The notes beneath the pieces are model-generated. The model worked only from the letters and a program-made list of their open reading frames with translations. It was not told the DNA's origin and did not search any database. Shown piece by piece: positions 22,360 through 26,099 of a stretch of 26,099 bases of DNA. The DNA is from Colivivens sp963645405 (GTDB taxonomy: Bacteria > Bacteroidota > Bacteroidia > Bacteroidales > Bacteroidaceae): assembly GCA_963645405.1 (NCBI GenBank), contig CAVISR010000037.1, positions 1-26,099 on the forward strand, in the 5' to 3' direction. Every line of letters starts with the position of its first letter. The first letter of the stretch is position 1. Position numbers and translations under genes: made by a program.

Positions 22360-23523
22360 TTATTTTTTAATAGCACGTTTGGCGCGCTTTGAAATGTTAC
22401 TTGATACAAAGCAATAGTCAATCAGCGGTGCAAATACGTTCATGAGAAGTATTGCAAGCATCATTCCTTCAGGATAGCCCGGGTTGTAGATACGGATGAT
22501 GATGGTCATTGCACCGATGAGGAATCCGTAGATCCACTTTCCGCTTTCTGTGCGGCAGCTGGTGACTGGGTCGGTTGCCATGAACACGGCGCCGAATGCG
22601 AAACCGCCGACTGTGAGCTGTTCCCACCACTGGAATTTGAGTGCCTCTGCATCGCCGAAGTTCATGAAATAAGCCATGACTGCACCTCCGGCAAATACTG
22701 AGAGGATGATTTTCCAGCTTGCGATGCCTGCCCAGATGAGGATGGCTGCACCGATGAGGATGGCGATGAATGAAGTCTCGCCCACTGAACCTGGGATGGT
22801 TCCGATGACAGTGTCAAGTGCGCTGTAGGAAACCGGTTCGCCTGCTGCGAGTTGTCCGAGCGGAGTGGCGCAGCTGTAGCCGTCGATTGTTCCGTTGATA
22901 CAGTCCATGTAGTTCTCGTTGACCCATACCTTGTCGCCTGACATCATTGCAGGATAAGCAAAGAAGAGGAATGCACGGGTTACGAGTGCTGGGTTGAAGA
23001 TGTTCATACCTGTACCGCCGAACACTTCCTTTGCAAAGATTACTGCGAATGCTGTTGCGATGGCAAGAATCCAGAGCGGACAGTTTACAGGAACGATCAT
23101 CGGGATGAGGATACCTGTAACGAAGAATCCTTCATGTACTTCTTCTTTCTTCCACTGTGCCACTGCTATCTCGATGCCGAGACCTACGACGTAGGAAACC
23201 ACGATTTTCGGGAGCAGTGCGGCAAGTCCGTAGAGGAAGTCGCACCAAACTGTGCTGTCAGCTGCTCCGGTTGCGATGCTGTGCTGATAGCCGATGTTGT
23301 ACATTCCAAAAAGGAGTGCAGGAAGAAGAGCGATTACTACAAAGAAAATAGAACGCTTGGAGTCGATGGCGTCGTGAATCTGTGCACCATGAACTTTGGC
23401 TGTCTCGCTCGGCACGTAGAAGAATGTCTCTGCTGCCTCGAAGAGCGAACCAAAAGCGCTTAGCTTACCTCCTTCTGAGAAGGTAGGCTTCATCTTGTCT
23501 AATATGTTCTTTATAAATGCCAT
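22360..23523 (-). CDS. nqrB: Na+-translocating NADH:quinone oxidoreductase subunit B
   Basis: NqrB is the large membrane subunit that carries a covalent FMN and riboflavin and is thought to house the sodium path and quinone contact. The 387-residue protein has about ten hydrophobic segments, a conserved KEVFGGTGMNIFNPAL stretch (165-180) and AFGAVFMATDPVTS. The expected FMN-attachment motif is at 217-220 but reads SCAT (DGYSCATPLGQ) rather than the usual SGAT; Thr220 would be the acceptor. The start ATG is 5 nt after the nqrA stop, so the genes are tightly coupled. Confidence 0.97.
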   Translation of the reverse strand: MAFIKNILDKMKPTFSEGGKLSAFGSLFEAAETFFYVPSETAKVHGAQIHDAIDSKRSIFFVVIALLPALLFGMYNIGYQHSIATGAADSTVWCDFLYGLAALLPKIVVSYVVGLGIEIAVAQWKKEEVHEGFFVTGILIPMIVPVNCPLWILAIATAFAVIFAKEVFGGTGMNIFNPALVTRAFLFFAYPAMMSGDKVWVNENYMDCINGTIDGYSCATPLGQLAAGEPVSYSALDTVIGTIPGSVGETSFIAILIGAAILIWAGIASWKIILSVFAGGAVMAYFMNFGDAEALKFQWWEQLTVGGFAFGAVFMATDPVTSCRTESGKWIYGFLIGAMTIIIRIYNPGYPEGMMLAILLMNVFAPLIDYCFVSSNISKRAKRAIKK

Positions 23524-23528
23524 AGTGC

Positions 23529-24866
23529 TTATGCGTTTTCTTTACGCAGCATGTCAAGTCCTTCTCTGACAATGCGCTGAAGTTCTACTTTACTACTATC
23601 TACGAACTCTGCAACAGCAAAGTCTTCGGGTGCAACCTCATAGATGCCAAGTGCTTCCATGCGGTCGATGTCGCCAGCAATGATTGCCTTGACAAGTTGC
23701 TCCGGATAGATGTCCATCGGGAACACTGAGTCGTATTCGCCGCTGAAAATCATGTGGCGGTGTCCGCCCTTGATACGTGCATCGAGTGTGTATTCCTTGC
23801 TCTTTGGCTGCAGCCATGAGAAATATGAACGGCTCACCGAGAACTCGTTGAGGCGCGGTGCAATCCAGCCGAGAAGTTCGTTGACGTCATCGCCTTCGGG
23901 AATGACTGTGACTTCTGTAGTGTGTGCACCAAGGAATGCGTCGGCGCTCGACTTTGAACCCGTAAGCGGGTTGCCGTCGATGATGCGCACTGTCCTGTCA
24001 CCCTTCACGTTGTCGGCAAGGATGTCGCTGAGCTTTGCGCCCACCAGTGCTTTCACATACTTCGGAGCCTTGATTTCGCTTCCGGCAACGGCCAGTGTAC
24101 GGGTGAGGTCAAGCTTTCCGGTGTTGAACAGACGTCCAACGAAAAGCACTTCCTCAGCGCCGAGTGTCCAGACAATCTCGCCCTTGTTCACCGGCGAGAT
24201 GTGGTTGATCTGTACTCCCACATTGCCTGCCGGACATTTGCCCTTGAAAATTGTTACCTCAGCATTCTTCACGTTCTCGAGCACGCTGCCCGGTTTCACT
24301 CCGAGATTGACCTTGGCAATCTTCGAGAGAGCGTCGATACCAGTCTGGAAATCATTCATCTGGTCCTTGACAACATACTCAAAGTCTGCAGCAAGCGGCA
24401 TGTCGGAGAATCCGGATACGAAGATTCCCTTCGGAGTGTCCTCAGGGCAGGCAGTCACAGCGTAAGGACGCTGGAGGAAATAGCCGAACAGACCGCTCTC
24501 GAGCAGTTCGTCCAACACTTTCTTGCCGTCTGAAGGAACTCCCTTGCCAAACTCGGCATACACCTGCTTGGCATCGGGCTCGACTTGAATGCTTAAAACT
24601 TTGCGATAATCACCTCTCTCAACCAGTGTCACTTTGCCGCTAACTGGAGAAGCGAATTTCACCTCTGGATGCTGTTTGTCGACAAACAAAGCATCGCCGG
24701 CCTTGACAGTGCTGCCTTCCTTCACCACCACCTTAGGTTTGATGCCACCAAAAGAATCAGGGACCAGTCCGTAGACCCCTGATGTCTTTGCGACAGTAAC
24801 CTCTGCAGCGGCTTTTCCGGAAAGATTGATATCCAGACCCTTGCATAATTTAATTACATTCGCCAT
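23529..24866 (-). CDS. nqrA: Na+-translocating NADH:quinone oxidoreductase subunit A
   Basis: NqrA is the soluble cytoplasmic subunit that associates with NqrB near the quinone site. The 445-residue length is almost that of V. cholerae NqrA. The start KLCKGLDINLSGKA and the biotinyl-lipoyl-like segments (VVVKEGSTVKAGDALFVDK, FASPVSGKVTLVERGDYRKVL) are typical, as is GHRHMIFSGEYDSVFPMDIYPEQL near 374-397. It is the first gene of nqrABCDEF, with a -7 box about 50 nt upstream. The pump couples NADH oxidation by quinone to Na+ export and is the usual respiratory entry complex in this group. Confidence 0.98.
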   Translation of the reverse strand: MANVIKLCKGLDINLSGKAAAEVTVAKTSGVYGLVPDSFGGIKPKVVVKEGSTVKAGDALFVDKQHPEVKFASPVSGKVTLVERGDYRKVLSIQVEPDAKQVYAEFGKGVPSDGKKVLDELLESGLFGYFLQRPYAVTACPEDTPKGIFVSGFSDMPLAADFEYVVKDQMNDFQTGIDALSKIAKVNLGVKPGSVLENVKNAEVTIFKGKCPAGNVGVQINHISPVNKGEIVWTLGAEEVLFVGRLFNTGKLDLTRTLAVAGSEIKAPKYVKALVGAKLSDILADNVKGDRTVRIIDGNPLTGSKSSADAFLGAHTTEVTVIPEGDDVNELLGWIAPRLNEFSVSRSYFSWLQPKSKEYTLDARIKGGHRHMIFSGEYDSVFPMDIYPEQLVKAIIAGDIDRMEALGIYEVAPEDFAVAEFVDSSKVELQRIVREGLDMLRKENA

Positions 24867-24916
24867 AAATGTGTTAACTAATTTATTTTATAATTCTATC
24901 TGATTCAATCATCGCA

Positions 24917-24924
24917 CAAAGGTA
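24917..24924 (-). promoter_or_regulatory. -7 box of the nqr operon promoter
   Basis: Read on the minus strand, TACCTTTG is a full TAnnTTTG match, with a leader of about 45 nt to the nqrA ATG. A TTG at the ideal -33 spacing is not present; the nearest are too close (12 nt) or too far (24 nt), as might be seen in an activator-dependent promoter. Confidence 0.6.
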
Positions 24925-24933
24925 CGAAATAAT

Positions 24934-24973
24934 CCGCAACGGAAGGCTCAAATTCACGCATTTTCTGTTGCGG
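24934..24973. promoter_or_regulatory. Inverted repeat upstream of the nqr promoter (possible operator)
   Basis: CCGCAAC (24934-24940) and GTTGCGG (24967-24973) are perfect inverted copies separated by 26 nt, directly upstream of the -7 box. There is no T tract, and no gene ends here, so a terminator is unlikely. Confidence 0.4.
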
Positions 24974-25113
24974 CATCTTAAATAAAAGACAAAAACCATG
25001 TCAGAAGCCCAAATTGCAACATACACTTAATACGTGGGGCACAAAAACCGGAGACTGCGGAAGAGGGAAAACAAGGGATGAAGCAGCCAGCATCGCAGTG
25101 TAAGTTCGCTATG

Positions 25114-25579
25114 TAGGAGCCAGCGCTCTCCGAGCGCATAGGCGATGGCACTCGAGCGCAGCTCGCAAATAGGAGTAGCGTTTCCGTGAAACGCTGACTA
25201 TATCGTTTTGCTCCTGATGCAATGCAGCGCCTCGAAGAGGCAACTACAATCAGCCCAGGGCAGAGTTCTGAAGCGAAAGCGGAAGAACGGCACCCTGGGT
25301 AAATGATTACATTGATCATGTGCGTCCTGTAAGGACAGCTACATACCTATTGTTTTATGCAGCTGCTCTTACAGAGCGCTGGATGGGTGTGTGCTTGGTT
25401 ACCCAGGGCGTTGCCCTGGGCTGATGGCAGCTGGGCTTTCAGCCCGACAAGCACGTTGTCGTTCGAGCCTACGCTCGCTATGTAGGAGCCAGCGCTCTCC
25501 GAGCGCGTAGGCGATGGCACTCGAACGCAAGTTCGCAAAACGTTTTCGCTTTAACGCTCTCGGAGAGAGCTAGCTCCTA
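25114..25579. repeat. Cluster of hairpin repeats (right copy of TAGGAG elements)
   Basis: A complete element with inverted ends spans 25483-25579: TAGGAG, hairpin GCGCTC-TCC-GAGCGC (25492-25506), interior, then the inverted arm with GCTCTC-TCC-GAGAGC (25556-25570 on the minus strand) and CTCCTA. A half element starts at 25114 with the same GCGCTC-TCC-GAGCGC hairpin (25123-25137), and another TAGGAG at 25170 precedes AGCGTTTC-CGT-GAAACGCT (25177-25195). Other perfect three-nucleotide-loop hairpins in between: GCCTC-GAA-GAGGC (25229), TCCT-GTA-AGGA (25325), GCTCT-TAC-AGAGC (25365), CCCAGGGC-GTT-GCCCTGGG (25402-25420) and GGGCT-TTC-AGCCC (25433). No coding region is supported anywhere in 24867-26099. 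Confidence 0.8.
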
Positions 25580-25606
25580 GCTCGCATACGCTCGCCCCAT
25601 CCGGAT

Positions 25607-25714
25607 GACAAGACCTTTAATTCAGACAAGTCCTTTACTTCAGACAAGTCCTTTACCTCAGCCAAGTCCTTTACCTCAGACAAGTCCTTTACCCCAGACA
25701 AGTCCTTTACCTCA
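25607..25714. repeat. 18-bp tandem repeat array, six copies
   Basis: Six exact-length units begin at 25607, 25625, 25643, 25661, 25679 and 25697 with the consensus GACAAGTCCTTTACCTCA and only one to three differences per unit. Although 18 is a multiple of 3, there is no start codon context or gene that would use it. Confidence 0.92.
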
Positions 25715-25799
25715 GAAGAGGATTAGAGAGAGAGACACCTGATATTGCCTACCAGCGAGGATTCAGGTGGCTTTCATCTTGCAAATTTCCACTTTGCGC

Positions 25800-25830
25800 T
25801 TGGTCATGTCAATCTTTTTGTGTAAATTTG
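25800..25830 (+). promoter_or_regulatory. Candidate promoter at right end, reading rightwards
   Basis: TTG (25800-25802), 20 nt, then TAAATTTG (25823-25830), a full TAnnTTTG match. Transcription would start near 25837 and run through the following repeat array towards the window edge. A 15-codon frame begins at 25838 but has no support as a gene. Confidence 0.5.
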
Positions 25831-25889
25831 CAAGCCAATGACTGATTTGCCCGGTTTGGCTGTCATGACCAACAGCAGTCGTTGACAAC

Positions 25890-26049
25890 GGGACAAATTC
25901 AAGAGAATTCAAAGACGGGGCAAAACCAAGAGAATTCAAAGACGGAAGGAATTCAAGAGAATTCAAAAACGGAAGAAACGAGAGAATACAAAGGCAAGAA
26001 AAATCAAGAAGATACAAAGGCGAAAGAAAATCAAATAAAATACAAAGAC
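25890..26049. repeat. About 27-bp degenerate tandem array, six copies
   Basis: Units start at 25890, 25917, 25944 (27 bp each), then 25971 (25), 25996 (26) and 26022 (28). The consensus contains AATTCAAGAGAATTCAAAGAC and A-rich variants. The first three are alike and the last three progressively diverged and richer in A. Unit lengths outside multiples of three argue against coding use. Confidence 0.85.
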
Positions 26050-26099
26050 CAAATGCACGCAACGAAAAGATTCGGACACACTACCCTACTTCTGCTCAT

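Noticed and set aside
24934..24973. Terminator upstream of nqrA
   Set aside because: The inverted repeat has a 26-nt loop and no T tract, and no gene ends nearby.
25838..25885. 15-codon frame after the right-end promoter
   Set aside because: It is too short to support, with no homology or ribosome-binding evidence.
25763..26062. Minus-strand open frame of 99 codons with LNSLEF-type repeats
   Set aside because: It is the reverse reading of the degenerate 27-bp array; unit lengths of 25, 26 and 28 bp break the phase and no start signals are present.
1..26099. tRNA, rRNA or riboswitch genes
   Set aside because: I scanned the gaps by eye for cloverleaf-like arms and known riboswitch cores and saw none; a tRNAscan-SE/Infernal run would settle it.

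Overview
The window looks like chromosome from a Prevotella-type member of the Bacteroidales (Bacteroidota). Three things point there: promoters of the TAnnTTTG type ahead of several genes, few Shine-Dalgarno sites, and a Bacteroidales gene set (rprX/rprY, an EF-G paralog, nqrABCDEF, a secreted GH27 enzyme with a C-terminal sorting-like tail). The genus is an inference; no rRNA or tRNA gene was seen.

Layout. 1-541: gene-free cluster of hairpin repeats. 542-802: remnant of an ISL3-type transposase. 770-2137 (-): mnmE, divergent from a secreted alpha-galactosidase (2225-3970). 4183-5184: a lone FecCD-type ABC permease. 5520-9533: prfC, a TsaC/Sua5-type threonylcarbamoyl-AMP synthase and a ClC chloride transporter. 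9689-10660: fmt. 10863-11456: ECF sigma factor. 11947-12132: tiny lipoprotein. 12235-13359: hemW. 14056-16215: EF-G paralog. 16388-18699: histidine kinase and response regulator (RprX/RprY-like). 18992-24866 (-): complete nqrABCDEF operon, convergent with rprY. 24867-26099: no gene, but hairpin repeats and two tandem arrays.

How the genes work together. Much of the left and middle serves translation: tRNA wobble modification (MnmE), t6A synthesis (TsaC), initiator tRNA formylation (Fmt), termination factor recycling (RF3) and an EF-G paralog whose G-domain motifs are degenerate. The right side is energy metabolism: the six-subunit Na+-translocating NADH:quinone oxidoreductase. RprX/RprY lies between the EF-G paralog and the nqr operon and is a candidate regulator of both.

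The most notable unexplained features are repeats. A dispersed element (TAGGAG plus a short hairpin) occurs in both gene-free ends and near 13.6 kb, and its stem varies with compensating changes on both arms. Nearly every sizeable intergenic gap also holds its own short tandem array, with periods of 18, 20/40, 22 or about 27 bp. One 18-bp array lies in frame inside mnmE.
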